Positions 9,337-19,221 of a DNA stretch of 64,000 nt are shown one piece after another. The stretch comes from Enteractinococcus helveticum. Lineage in GTDB: Bacteria > Actinomycetota > Actinomycetes > Actinomycetales > Micrococcaceae. A program made the translations under genes and the position numbers. How positions within the stretch are numbered: position 1 is the first letter of the stretch; each line of letters opens with the position of its first letter. The stretch is from the NCBI RefSeq assembly GCF_001657475.1, contig NZ_LXEY01000007.1, positions 19,580-83,579 of the forward strand. The letters run 5' to 3'. The notes beneath the pieces were generated by a model that worked only from the letters and a program-made list of their open reading frames with translations, was not told where the DNA came from and made no database searches.

Positions 9337-10251
9337 GTGAAACTGCAGGAGATTAATGCGTTCATCGCATTGGCGGAGGAGCTCCATTTCACTCGAGCAG
9401 CTGAGCGTCTCGAAGTGAGTCAACCGCAGTTCAGTCAATTGATACGTAGGCTGGAAAATCGGTTTGACACGGCGCTTGTTGAGCGAACCACGCGTCGAGT
9501 AGCACTGACAACTGCCGGTCAAGCAGCGTTGCCACACGCACGTCGTGCGGTGCAGGAAATCAATTTGATGTATCGCAGCGCTCACGACTTAAAAGGTCAT
9601 GTCCAGGGGACCGTACGGCTAGGCTACGCAGGTGCGAGTTCGCGGCCTTCGTTGCCAGGTATTGCTCGGGCTGTTCGCGAGAACTCGCCGGGGGTCGACT
9701 TACATCTGCGGTCAATGGTCTATGGTGCGCAAGGTCCTGGGAGAGTGGTATCCGGGGATCTCGATATCAGTTTTTCACGTCGTCCACTAGTGCATTCAGG
9801 ACTGATTGACCGAGTGTTTGAGTATGAAGAAGTCCTGGTGGCACTTCCATCGGATCACCGATTGGCGACATCGGGCTCCATTGACTTACATGATTTACGG
9901 GATGATTCCTGGGTGATGTTTCCAGGGACCTATGGTTCGAATGTGCGCGATGTTGGGCTGCAGCTGACGACAGAGGCCGGGTATACACCCAAGATCGTGC
10001 AAGAGGCCCCGGATTCTTACACTATTTTGGGTTTGGTAGCTGCAGGGGTTGGGGTGACCATCACGGTCTCCTCAGTGGCGCACGTGGGGAATGGTGACCT
10101 GGTGTTTTTGCCGTTGGCAGGTACGCCTCGGTTCTTGACGGCGACTGTGGTGTGGTCGGCTCAAGCTGGACAAGCTACCCTGGCGGTCATTGATGCGATT
10201 AATCAGACCTACCCCATCCCAGAGGAACCGGAAGGCATTATTGTCGGTTAA
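9337..10251 (+). CDS. LysR-type transcriptional regulator, divergent from the cyclase-SDR operon
   Basis: This 304-residue LysR protein starts VKLQEINAFIALAEELHFTR, the standard beginning of the family helix-turn-helix. A ligand-binding domain with LVAAGVGVTI near residue 235 follows. GTG 9337 has GGAGG (9328-9332) at ideal spacing; the ATG at 9304 would add eleven residues and lie inside the operator palindrome. The divergent arrangement is typical of LysR proteins that activate the neighbouring operon when a pathway intermediate is present. Confidence 0.9.
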   Translation: MKLQEINAFIALAEELHFTRAAERLEVSQPQFSQLIRRLENRFDTALVERTTRRVALTTAGQAALPHARRAVQEINLMYRSAHDLKGHVQGTVRLGYAGASSRPSLPGIARAVRENSPGVDLHLRSMVYGAQGPGRVVSGDLDISFSRRPLVHSGLIDRVFEYEEVLVALPSDHRLATSGSIDLHDLRDDSWVMFPGTYGSNVRDVGLQLTTEAGYTPKIVQEAPDSYTILGLVAAGVGVTITVSSVAHVGNGDLVFLPLAGTPRFLTATVVWSAQAGQATLAVIDAINQTYPIPEEPEGIIVG

Positions 10252-10791
10252 GAGGTGAGTGCAGTACTCTGGGGAATTCTTAGCTCACGCAAGAGCCAAG
10301 CTGTGCTGTCTTACTGTCTGGTACTGCTCTGCCCGGGCAGATTTTACTTGACTCCGTGTCAAGTTGTGACTGCTGTTGCATCCCATGCTCGGTACTAATT
10401 TCTGGTGCATGGTGATTTGTTCGGAGGCAGAGGCCCTTTCCGATTCAATTAGGCCCAGATGCCATAGGCGATGTAGGGAATCTCGGCTCGCCACTCGGTA
10501 GCGCAATCGATGGTATCCTGCCGAAAGTACCTGGAGATAGCAACGTCGTCATCGACGATGCCCCGATAACTGGGCGGGTTGCTTGCCAATGTAGCTATCG
10601 AATCTAAATGAAAGCAATCGAAGCGTCTGCTGTTGACTCTCCTATATTTTATCACTTGGAGTAGGTGCGGCTATGTCTTCTACGCTCCGATTGAGTCTGT
10701 CCCGCGTGAGGCCTTTTCGGGAGGTCAGCAGTGGTTTTGAGTTAAAGTCAATCCAGACGGCCCGAAGTTCAAACCTCGCTAGGAGATGGTT
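10252..10791. other. 540-bp stretch without a supportable gene
   Basis: Short minus-strand frames occur at 10285-10506 and 10449-10655, but neither has a ribosome-binding site or recognisable content. AGGAG at 10781-10785 belongs to the next gene. Nothing else is identifiable. Confidence 0.35.
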
Positions 10792-11007
10792 ATGAAATAC
10801 GGTGGAGCAGTTGCACTCATAGTTATCGGAGCCATTCTCTATTTTGCTGTCAACGTTGAAGTGGCAGCAGTCGATATCAGTCTCATTGGGCTCATCTGTA
10901 TGATCGCCGGTGCAGCATGGCTCGTGATCAACCTAATTTTCGATGCGACAACACGTCGTCGGCGGGTGGTTCCTGTTGAAGAACGGCGTGAAATTATCGA
11001 GGAGTAA
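10792..11007 (+). CDS. small membrane protein (DUF6458-like)
   Basis: This 71-residue protein has two membrane segments (about residues 4-24 and 28-48) and a basic-then-acidic cytoplasmic tail (TTRRRRVVPVEERREIIEE). The layout matches the short actinobacterial DUF6458 family, whose function is unknown. AGGAG at 10781-10785 fits ATG 10792 (6-bp spacing) better than ATG 10786, which abuts it. It stands alone on this strand. Confidence 0.7.
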   Translation: MKYGGAVALIVIGAILYFAVNVEVAAVDISLIGLICMIAGAAWLVINLIFDATTRRRRVVPVEERREIIEE

Positions 11008-11038
11008 CGATCGTCGACCTGTATTTTCGGGTTTTGGT

Positions 11039-11863
11039 TTATCGCAGAGTCCACTTGCCGATCTCGAGTTCGCTGCCGGGAAGCACATCGAACGGTGAGT
11101 CCATCGGCTGCATGTGCTCATGAAATTCGAACGCAGCGTCAAGCCACGCTCCGTTGACCATGATTTGCACTTGCTGTGCGGAGTCGTCGTGGTGCGCGCC
11201 GCGTTCCCCTCGCCAGTACACGATTGCCTGAGCGGATTGGCCTGGACCAACGGTGATGGTTGAGTAGGTTTCCTGCCCATCTTCGGAGAGTTCGTATTCG
11301 CTGACGTTTACTTCCAGATCTTGACCGGCTTGAATAATTCGCAGGTCTGGCATTCCCTGAAGCTGGCAGGCGCCTGCGCTGTGGTTGGTAACAACGATTC
11401 CTGCGCCACGAGCACCCGTGGCTGCATCCCAACCGCCAATGGTGACATCCAATGCCGAAGCTTCGCACGCCGATGCAGCTTGCGTTGGAGCAGCGGTTGG
11501 TTCCGGCGTCGCAGGCGGAGTAATCGGGCTCGGGGTAGGGGAGTCCGAGGGAGTCTCCATGCGAGGTGACGGGTGGTGTTCTGGACCAGATCGCTCGATG
11601 TCACCGGTAAGATACCGTGGCCATGCTGCCCAAATTGCGGTGCAGGCGATCACGACGATCGATGCGATGGTGGCAGTGCGCTGGCGTTTTGACGCAGGTC
11701 TGTTCGGGGCGTCGTCGTAATTTGCAGTCGAATCTCTGTCCCGAGATCTGGTGATCAACAGCGGACCGAGGAAAAGTGCAATCGGGTGCGACACTGGCAG
11801 TATCAACAAGACGAATTCGTTATCTAAGACTCGTATAGCGGCGAGGAATATGATCGCGAACAT
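11039..11863 (-). CDS. membrane-anchored DUF4232 protein
   Basis: This 274-residue protein starts with two hydrophobic segments (about residues 1-40 and 62-82). A proline/serine/threonine-rich linker (about 95-130) and a C-terminal secreted DUF4232-like domain follow. In that domain CEASALDVTIGG begins the fold and VVTNHSAGACQLQGMPDL carries the conserved second cysteine and GxP motif. DUF4232 domains are extracellular modules of unknown function in actinobacterial surface proteins. The first ATG (11863) falls inside a hydrophobic run that stays open in the same frame back to the TGA ending the upstream gene. The real N-terminus may therefore be part of a once-larger protein. Confidence 0.7.
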   Translation of the reverse strand: MFAIIFLAAIRVLDNEFVLLILPVSHPIALFLGPLLITRSRDRDSTANYDDAPNRPASKRQRTATIASIVVIACTAIWAAWPRYLTGDIERSGPEHHPSPRMETPSDSPTPSPITPPATPEPTAAPTQAASACEASALDVTIGGWDAATGARGAGIVVTNHSAGACQLQGMPDLRIIQAGQDLEVNVSEYELSEDGQETYSTITVGPGQSAQAIVYWRGERGAHHDDSAQQVQIMVNGAWLDAAFEFHEHMQPMDSPFDVLPGSELEIGKWTLR

Positions 11864-11944
11864 GACGAAGCTGAGGGTGATGGCAAGCGCAAAGAGCTGG
11901 ATTGCTATCGCGAAGCCCCACGCTGCTTGGTCTTGACCGGTTTG

Positions 11945-12397
11945 TCAACGGATCCACCACCACAACGTCAACTGCACTGCGGTAACCGACGCGAAGAAAA
12001 GTAGCGTCATCGATGGCCCTGTCATGGGGTCGGACCACTGCATGAAGGCCCACCAGGGAAGCCACATGGTGATGAAGATTCCAATGGCTAAAGCGATTAG
12101 CCACAATCGGTAGGCCCGACCGCGTGGGCGACCTGGGAACCGTGACCATTGAGCTGGCCGTCCTGCCACCAGTGTAAATAGGCCGAGCAGTCCGACGACC
12201 AGCGCCGAACCTGCCAGCCACGCGTAGAGACTGTTCAGGTTGTGGACGACGTGACGGTGCGTGCCATCGACTTCCCAAGGCCGCGGAAGACCCTGGGATT
12301 GGAGCGCGACGGACCCCAAAACGATGAGCGCGGCCAGGACCAGTGCCGAACCGAGCGCAGCCCACAGGTGACGTTGCGTGGTGAGGCCCATGTCCAT
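11945..12397 (-). CDS. multi-pass membrane protein of unknown function
   Basis: This 150-residue protein has four predicted membrane segments (about residues 12-32, 60-80, 98-115 and 128-146) and no recognised domain. It ends in a tryptophan-rich helix (TLWWWIR) followed by TGA. Beyond that TGA the same frame stays open with hydrophobic sequence into the DUF4232 gene. The two may be one gene split by a nonsense codon or two adjacent membrane proteins. Function unknown. Confidence 0.55.
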   Translation of the reverse strand: MDMGLTTQRHLWAALGSALVLAALIVLGSVALQSQGLPRPWEVDGTHRHVVHNLNSLYAWLAGSALVVGLLGLFTLVAGRPAQWSRFPGRPRGRAYRLWLIALAIGIFITMWLPWWAFMQWSDPMTGPSMTLLFFASVTAVQLTLWWWIR

Positions 12398-13067
12398 CTC
12401 GCTGTTCGAGTCGTACGTGTGAGGTGTGATTCCAGCATAGGGGCTGATGCAAATCTATTCACCGTGAGTCTAGGCTTCACAAGCGGGACACGAAAAGTTC
12501 ATGCATCTATTCGACTGAAGACTCTAGTGTGAGATTGCAGGATTCACGATTAGATAATTGAGAATTCCGTCAGGAGAACTTGTCCTGCCTAGGTTTTTGA
12601 AGCGTTCTAGCCCTCAAGGAAAAATTTGAGATCGAACTATGGGGCTCGTGCTGAACTCAACAACTAAGCCAAGAACCAGCTCCTGTTATCTGTGCAGATG
12701 GTTTCCACCTGCTTGCGATGATGCGCTACAAACGATCAGGAGGTAGAACTAACAAACACCAATTCATTTTTCGTTGCTTCTGAAAAAACATCTCTGGCGA
12801 TCCTACCGGGACATTTCTTACGGTAAACCATCCGTCCATTGTCTCTACTGCCTCCCTTGACAATGAGGTAGCAGTATCTCGTAATAGACTGTTCGAAGCT
12901 GAGACTTACCTTGGACGCCAGCGCTCATAGGCCCTGTCTGTCAGCATGGCCAGATCGTCTTTTTCGTGGAGCGCCTATTCGCGGCCCTCCTCGGAGACTA
13001 TTCTTAGATAGATAGGCAAAGTCGGTACGATCGTAGGAGCCTAGATCTTGCTGAAAGTACCTAACTA
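12398..13067. other. 670-bp gene-free stretch before the large NTPase gene
   Basis: No protein-like frame was found on either strand. AGGAGGTAG near 12739 looks like a ribosome-binding site but is followed only by a 19-codon frame. The promoter of the 13068 gene should lie in the last 100 bases. The stretch may mark the boundary of an inserted segment. Confidence 0.35.
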
Positions 13068-16000
13068 ATGCCAGTTATTCTCCCTGATATTGAATTTTCT
13101 CGTATCCGTCCGTATGGTCGACCTGCCTCGAGAGCGGACGCTTTCGAGGAATTAGCTTCGATTCTGATTCAGCAGATGCCTGAGTGGCCATCCGGTACAC
13201 GTTTTGAACGGTTTGGAAACCCCGATGGAGGCCGAGAAGGTAAGGGGACTTTACCTAACGGTGACGTATGGGCGTGGCAGGCCAAATACTTATTCAAATT
13301 CGACTCATCAGCGGTAACGCAGGTCACAGCTTCGCTTGTTCGCGCACTCGAGCAAGAACCCAACTTGACACGATACTTTGTAATATTCCCAATGGATCTA
13401 CCCGCCGGTGATAACGAACGCTCCACCTCCGCGTATTCGTTATGGAAACAAGCGGTATCGAACTGGGTGTCCCTTGTGGAAGACAAGGAAAGAACTGTTG
13501 AATTTGTTTTCGTGGGAGGGCACGAACTTACATCTGCTCTAACCGAACAGGAAAACGCAGGACGTCTTAGGTACTGGTTTGACTCAAGGTCACTGACTGT
13601 CGATTCACAACGGAATCGCATTGAGGAAGTAATCGCGAAGGTTGGCCGACGTTATAGTCCAGAAATGCACATTGAAGTTGATACAGTGCAGGTTCTTGAC
13701 GCCCTTGGGCGCAATCCAACCTACGTTGACCGATGGCGACAAGTTCTTGCACAGTTGCGATCTTCTCGAAGGTGGCGTTGGAAAGCACCTGACGCTCGGC
13801 GCGATATTTTCGAAAACGATCTCCAACAGAGCCAAGAGCGAATGGAACGTGCAGACGAGGCTATATCGCGTGTAATTAGTTCCGTGCACACCTTCGAAAG
13901 GCTTGAAAAGGCATCTAGTGAGATAAATTCTGCTTTCGAGGCGGTTTCGACGGTGAATGAGCTCCTAAATGAGCACTTACGTTCCGACGATGGGCTTTTT
14001 GTCGGCGAAGCCGCGTCGCTTTTTACAAACGCAAGAGATGCCCTCAATGCTCTCAGCTCGGCTGACCAATTGTCTTCTGCGGTGGACACTCGTGCGGCAG
14101 ATGAAGGCGAGCTTCTAATAATCGGAGGCGCTGGGGTAGGGAAAACTCATTTACTTTGTGATGTTGCTAGGAGACGAATCGCTGAGGGGCGTCCAACAAT
14201 GATGCTCCTCGGGCAGGATTTCGATGGTCGACCACTCTTGCCACAAATTCCTGAGCTGATAGAAGAACGGGGCACCGTCGATGACGTTTTAATGTTGCTT
14301 GATGCCGCCGCTGAAGCCTCAGGCAATAAAGCATTGTTGATCGTGGACGCTATTAATGAAAGTCTGAGGCCAGACCGTTGGTTGGATGATATCCGCGTTC
14401 TTCGTACCAAATTGAAGCGGTTCCCTCGTGTTGGTCTTGTTCTATCCTGTAGGACCGATTTTTTAGATCCTGTTATTGGAAAGACCGACATGCCTGTAGT
14501 TGAGCACTACGGTTTTCAAGAAAAAACAGATGTTGCGGTTCACCGCTTCGCTGAAGAGTATGAGCTTGAGATTCCATCTTTCCCGATTTTTAATCCAGAA
14601 TTTGGGAATCCCCTCTTTTTACGACTGGCATGCGAAGCCCTGTATACGTTAGGGGAGTCTCGTTTTACCCTAGGTTCGGTGGGTCTGACCACAGTATGCA
14701 ACGCTTTCATTGATGCAATGAACCTACGCCTTTCAAGTCCAGCTCGATGCGACTATGACCCTCAACTGAAGCTGGTGCAGGCTGTAGTTCGTGAACTTGC
14801 ACAGATAGACGCCAGCACTTTCGAGAGAAGCCATGTAAACAGGATTATTTCCGGACTCCATGATGAACGTATCTGGTCACAATCCTTGCTGAAGGGGCTG
14901 CTAGATGAAGGCGTCCTCATCGAAGTAAGCGTCGATCGATTGGCATTTGGCTACCAGCGTTTAGGAGATGTAGCGCGAGCAAGTGCGATCGCGTCGAAGA
15001 CCCCGAGCGAGGTCGAATCTTGGCTTCGCTCCCTGGGACCAGATCCGTGGCACGAGCGTGGCACGCTTGCAGTTCTCGCTATCATGCTGCCGGAAAAGCA
15101 TGCCGTTGAGCTCTTTGACCTGATGAGCGTCGATGGGAGCGTTTCAGTTGCTGCTATCCACAGCTTTCTCGATAGTTTGACTCTACGAGAATCTGAGTTT
15201 GTCAGCTTCCGGACCCGAGAATTAGTCGAGCGCCTCATGAATACTGAGGAATTTGCTGACGAGACGAGAACCCAGCTGATTTCTTTAGCTTGCGTTCCGG
15301 GACATCCGTTGAACGCTAAGTGGTTGCACACTCACCTTCTGCAACAGACATTGGAAGACAGAGATGCGACTTGGTCAGTGTGGCTCATTCATGCCCTTGA
15401 CCCAGGAGTGCAAAATCCGGTCCGGACTCTAATTGAATGGGCATGGCCGATGAGGGCGGAGGGTAGAGGTAGTCCAGGCCGTGAGACCAGAACTTTGGCA
15501 CTACTAACGCTAGGGTGGTTTCTTACCACATCTGATCGGCGTGTGCGAGACCATGCAACAAAAGCAATAGTGGCTCTTGGGGAGCAAGATTCTTCCGCAT
15601 TCATTGAGGTTCTGAGCTTCTTATCGGATACTAATGACCCATACATTATTGAACGGATGGCTGCAGCTTCCTGCGGTATTTCATTGCGGAACGCCAGCAC
15701 AACGACACTCCATGGCCTCGCGAAAACGCTTGCAGACCTCGTCGCAGAGGGGTGGCCACAACATTTACTAACCCGTGACTATATTCGGAGGGTCCTCGAA
15801 GCCGCTAGAGAAGCAGGTTGGGATGGTCCGAGTGGTGGGCCGCCTTATGGATCTCTTTTACCTGCTGAACCGACGCCGCGAGAAGAAATTGAAGCATTGA
15901 GCGAGGGACATGGCCGTGATTATAGCTCTGTCTGGCTTTCTATTTCAGAAATGGGCGATTTCGGCGCATATGTGCTCAAACCGGCTATCCGAGAACTGGC

Positions 16001-17510
16001 CATACCAGACCAAGACACAATGCTTGACTTCGCAGAGCGAGCCATTTTCGACCGAGTTTTGGATTTGGGCTGGTCCCCAGACAAATTTGGAGCCATCGAT
16101 AGTCGACTTCGTAGATGGCGAATGGGTGGTCAAGCCGAGCGCATCGGGAAAAAATACCAATGGATAGCCTTGTATGAGGTTCTCGGAGCGCTCACCGACA
16201 ACTTCGATATTCAGCCCTCATGGTCTCAACAAAGTGCTCTTCCCTACTCATACTGCGAACAAATAATATCCCGCGATATTGATGTAACACTTCTAGCTCG
16301 AAAACCAGCGGAGCGTAGCGAATCGAAACAATCACTGTGGTTTTCTCCCGCCCAGGCTACATTCCCCGCTGTAGTGGTCAACGACTATCCAAGTGATATG
16401 AACGGCGTCCCTGACCCTCTCGAACTGATATCAGTGACTGGCCCCGATGGAGAACAGTGGCTAAATTTACTAAGTTACCCCGATTGGCGACAGAAACATG
16501 TTCCCGAAATTGAGGCGCAGAGGCCACCCACGCGGACCATATGGATGCATATTCACGCATATTTAGTGCCCATCGAATCAGCAGGGGCGCTGAAAGCCTG
16601 GGCTGTTGGGAAAGACTGGTACGGTCGCTGGATGCCAGAGAGCGGTGAGAGTGTCAACGCATTGCTCGGTGGGCATCATTCTGACCCTCAGTGGGCTCAT
16701 AGCTCAGGAGTTTTGGATCATTGGTGCCCATCGGTTCAAGGGCCACAACCTGCCGATCTCATTCAGTGCAGCGCCGCTTATGAGGGTACGGGAAGTGACA
16801 GGGATGCTTCGGCAGAACAGGAGACCCAAGGATTCGTTCCAAGTGGCGCGCTTGCTGGGATTTTAGAGCTTTATCCAGGCAAAGATTTCGAATGGGAAGA
16901 TAGTAGCGGTGTAGCGGTATTCGATCCTTCCATAAGAGAAGGCGGGCCAAATTCGCTCTTGGTCAGGCGCAGTCAAATTTCTAAACTCGAGGACGAAGGG
17001 TACACGATTTTTTGGACTGTACTCGCCGGACACGAACACATACCCGGGATTTATCGAAGCTACACGGATGATCATCGATTCGTGAGTGGAAGTGCTTCAT
17101 ACATACTTGAGAATGGAACGGTCGGAAAGGTTGATTCCAGAGCGTACAGCTTTAGTCCCGGATTGCGGGATCAGAGAACCCTGAGCTGGAACGCGGGATT
17201 CTTGGAAGCGTCATCTGCGGAACCGAATGTTTCGGCCCAATCGATGGATTCATTTCGAAATCGTTCGTACCAACATGGTAGTGACGCGAGCACATGTGAC
17301 TTAGAACAACAAGCAAGTGTCAGCACAAAAAATGGGGCGGCACTATGGATCGCACTGAAGTCTGGCGCAAAAAATGCCCAGGAGCTCAGTGATGCTACTC
17401 AACTGGCTATCCATCAAGTTAGGTATGGGATGGGTCATCTCGTAGATGCAGGCCTGGTCCAGCGGATTTTAGGGGCAGGGAGCCACCGAGTAAGTTACTC
17501 AATACGCTGA
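13068..17510 (+). CDS. very large nuclease-NTPase protein, probable antiviral STAND-type defence ATPase
   Basis: The gene encodes 1480 residues. The N-terminus shows an Mrr-like PD-(D/E)XK layout (Glu28, Asp53 in NPDGGREG, and Gln71-Ala-Lys73 in WQAKY), suggesting DNA cleavage. A coiled or helical section (about 250-345) leads to a P-loop NTPase: Walker A GGAGVGKTH (about 353-361), Walker B LLIVDAINES (about 423-432) and a sensor-like VLSCRTD. The remaining 1000 residues read as helical repeats plus a beta-rich section. They end in a winged-helix-like domain (about 1425-1478). A nuclease-NTPase-long sensor plan is that of Avs/STAND phage-sensing proteins, in which a viral protein triggers the effector. 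It stands alone with no partner. The Avs-type role is inferred from architecture, not homology. Confidence 0.7.
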   Translation: MPVILPDIEFSRIRPYGRPASRADAFEELASILIQQMPEWPSGTRFERFGNPDGGREGKGTLPNGDVWAWQAKYLFKFDSSAVTQVTASLVRALEQEPNLTRYFVIFPMDLPAGDNERSTSAYSLWKQAVSNWVSLVEDKERTVEFVFVGGHELTSALTEQENAGRLRYWFDSRSLTVDSQRNRIEEVIAKVGRRYSPEMHIEVDTVQVLDALGRNPTYVDRWRQVLAQLRSSRRWRWKAPDARRDIFENDLQQSQERMERADEAISRVISSVHTFERLEKASSEINSAFEAVSTVNELLNEHLRSDDGLFVGEAASLFTNARDALNALSSADQLSSAVDTRAADEGELLIIGGAGVGKTHLLCDVARRRIAEGRPTMMLLGQDFDGRPLLPQIPELIEERGTVDDVLMLLDAAAEASGNKALLIVDAINESLRPDRWLDDIRVLRTKLKRFPRVGLVLSCRTDFLDPVIGKTDMPVVEHYGFQEKTDVAVHRFAEEYELEIPSFPIFNPEFGNPLFLRLACEALYTLGESRFTLGSVGLTTVCNAFIDAMNLRLSSPARCDYDPQLKLVQAVVRELAQIDASTFERSHVNRIISGLHDERIWSQSLLKGLLDEGVLIEVSVDRLAFGYQRLGDVARASAIASKTPSEVESWLRSLGPDPWHERGTLAVLAIMLPEKHAVELFDLMSVDGSVSVAAIHSFLDSLTLRESEFVSFRTRELVERLMNTEEFADETRTQLISLACVPGHPLNAKWLHTHLLQQTLEDRDATWSVWLIHALDPGVQNPVRTLIEWAWPMRAEGRGSPGRETRTLALLTLGWFLTTSDRRVRDHATKAIVALGEQDSSAFIEVLSFLSDTNDPYIIERMAAASCGISLRNASTTTLHGLAKTLADLVAEGWPQHLLTRDYIRRVLEAAREAGWDGPSGGPPYGSLLPAEPTPREEIEALSEGHGRDYSSVWLSISEMGDFGAYVLKPAIRELAIPDQDTMLDFAERAIFDRVLDLGWSPDKFGAIDSRLRRWRMGGQAERIGKKYQWIALYEVLGALTDNFDIQPSWSQQSALPYSYCEQIISRDIDVTLLARKPAERSESKQSLWFSPAQATFPAVVVNDYPSDMNGVPDPLELISVTGPDGEQWLNLLSYPDWRQKHVPEIEAQRPPTRTIWMHIHAYLVPIESAGALKAWAVGKDWYGRWMPESGESVNALLGGHHSDPQWAHSSGVLDHWCPSVQGPQPADLIQCSAAYEGTGSDRDASAEQETQGFVPSGALAGILELYPGKDFEWEDSSGVAVFDPSIREGGPNSLLVRRSQISKLEDEGYTIFWTVLAGHEHIPGIYRSYTDDHRFVSGSASYILENGTVGKVDSRAYSFSPGLRDQRTLSWNAGFLEASSAEPNVSAQSMDSFRNRSYQHGSDASTCDLEQQASVSTKNGAALWIALKSGAKNAQELSDATQLAIHQVRYGMGHLVDAGLVQRILGAGSHRVSYSIR

Positions 17511-17736
17511 TAAGTGTGTATCGTGCAAAGCTGCTGTCGTTAACGCAAAATTACTGTGCATAAAACAACATTATCCTCAGTTGCGCTGATTTATTGCCTG
17601 CGTCACAGTTGTAGGTGTGAGCGGCACCACACTCTCGGTCGAAGCGCTCAGGTCATCGGCTGCCTGCAGGCCCTGAGTAACTTGCCCGAGTTTGAGCATC
17701 GCCGTCACCCTTAGGATCACCATTGAGGACTGCACC

Positions 17737-19119
17737 ATGACAACCCTGAAAAATCCTGCAAAGCGAGCATTGACCCGAGACCAAAAACGCGTTCTCGGAG
17801 CAACGCTGGTTGGTACCACCGTCGAGTGGTACGACTTCTTTATCTACGCCAACGCCGCAGCCATTATTTTCGCTAGCCAATACTTCGCGCCCGTCGGAGA
17901 AGAAAACCCGCAGCTAGCCCAACTGTTGGCATATGCTTCGGTCGGGATTTCATTCCTCTTCCGCCCGCTAGGCGCAGTGCTAGCCGGTTGGATTGGCGAT
18001 AAATACGGACGCCGCATGGTCCTGATGCTGACGCTGGGGCTGATGGGCATCTCCACAACCGTAATCGGTTTCCTGCCAACCTACGCCACCATCGGCGTCT
18101 GGGCCCCGGTTATGCTGATTGTGCTGCGCATCCTGCAGGGTGTCTCGGCCGGTGGTGAATGGGGTGGCGCGGCACTGATGGCCGTTGAACACGCACCCAC
18201 ACCACGTCGCGGACTCTTCGGTGCCTACCCGCAAATCGGGGTGCCACTTGGCATGCTGTTGGCCTCGGCCATCCTGGGCCTCTTCTCCCTGATTCTGACA
18301 CCAGAACAATTCCAAGCCTGGGGCTGGCGCATCCCGTTCTTGGTCTCCTTCGTGCTGATCTTCGTGGGCTACTACATTCGCCGCAAAGTCGCTGAGACCC
18401 CGGTCTTCCAGGAGCTGCGCGACAACGCCGCCCAAGCCAAAACCCCACTGCGCCAGCTATTCCAAGAAGACTGGAAAACCATCATCAAGGCCGCCCTGTC
18501 GTTTGCCGGAAACAACGCGGCCGGCTACATGGTCACCGGTGGATTCGTACTGGGCTATGTCACCACTACCCACGGCGTTTCCCAAACAAGCATGCTGACG
18601 CTGATCTCCGTGGCCGCCGCATGCTGGATTGTCTCCACACTGTTCGGCGGCATCCTCTCCGACCGCTTAGGACGACGTCCGACCTACCTGATTGGTTTCG
18701 GTTTCCAGCTGGTCTGGGCCGTGCCAATGTTCCTGATGATCGGCACCGGCAACATCTGGCTCATCGTCTTCGCGGTTCTGGTCTTCACCCTGCCCATCGG
18801 TCTGACCTACGGACCCCAATCAGCCATGTACTCCCAAATGCTCCCATCGCGCACCCGATTGTCCGGCGTCTCGATCTCCTATGCCCTTGGTACGATCCTC
18901 GGTGGCGCGTTTGCACCCACCATCGCCCAGTCACTCGTGGGCTCCACAGGCTGGATCGGCTCGGTTGGTGTCTATCTGGCCATCCTGGCGATCATCTCCG
19001 GCATCGCCGTGCTCACCATCAAAGAACCACGCGGCACCCCGCTGATTCCCGAACAAGAGGCAGCTCAGAAAGTTTCCGAGGTGCCCACCGTCGCTGAGAA
19101 GCAAAACGTTGGGGTGTAG
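17737..19119 (+). CDS. MFS transporter, metabolite:H+ symporter family
   Basis: This 460-residue protein has twelve membrane segments. Its start, GTTVEWYDFFIYANAAA, is the hallmark of the MHS family (proline/betaine, alpha-ketoglutarate, shikimate and citrate transporters). The DKYGRR loop motif between helices 2 and 3 and its repeat DRLGRR in the second half are present. These are proton symporters importing organic acids or osmolytes. ATG 17737 has GAGG 8 bp upstream, so the longer frame from 17692 is not used. It lies alone between the large NTPase gene and a strong terminator. Substrate unknown. Confidence 0.88.
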   Translation: MTTLKNPAKRALTRDQKRVLGATLVGTTVEWYDFFIYANAAAIIFASQYFAPVGEENPQLAQLLAYASVGISFLFRPLGAVLAGWIGDKYGRRMVLMLTLGLMGISTTVIGFLPTYATIGVWAPVMLIVLRILQGVSAGGEWGGAALMAVEHAPTPRRGLFGAYPQIGVPLGMLLASAILGLFSLILTPEQFQAWGWRIPFLVSFVLIFVGYYIRRKVAETPVFQELRDNAAQAKTPLRQLFQEDWKTIIKAALSFAGNNAAGYMVTGGFVLGYVTTTHGVSQTSMLTLISVAAACWIVSTLFGGILSDRLGRRPTYLIGFGFQLVWAVPMFLMIGTGNIWLIVFAVLVFTLPIGLTYGPQSAMYSQMLPSRTRLSGVSISYALGTILGGAFAPTIAQSLVGSTGWIGSVGVYLAILAIISGIAVLTIKEPRGTPLIPEQEAAQKVSEVPTVAEKQNVGV

Positions 19120-19168
19120 TCCCATGCCTTCTGCGATATAGCGGACATACGCCTGACGACGTCGTTCA

Positions 19169-19221
19169 CCACGAAGCCCCTAGACCCGACTTATGGGCTA
19201 GGGGCTTCGTGGTTTAATTTT
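19169..19221 (+). terminator. rho-independent terminator after the MHS transporter
   Basis: CCACGAAGCCCCTAG (19169-19183) pairs exactly with CTAGGGGCTTCGTGG (19198-19212), followed by TTTAATTTT. This is the strongest terminator in the window. Confidence 0.9.

Noticed and set aside
10285..10655. Two small minus-strand ORFs (73 and 68 codons)
   Set aside because: No ribosome-binding site, no family features, and they overlap each other in different frames.
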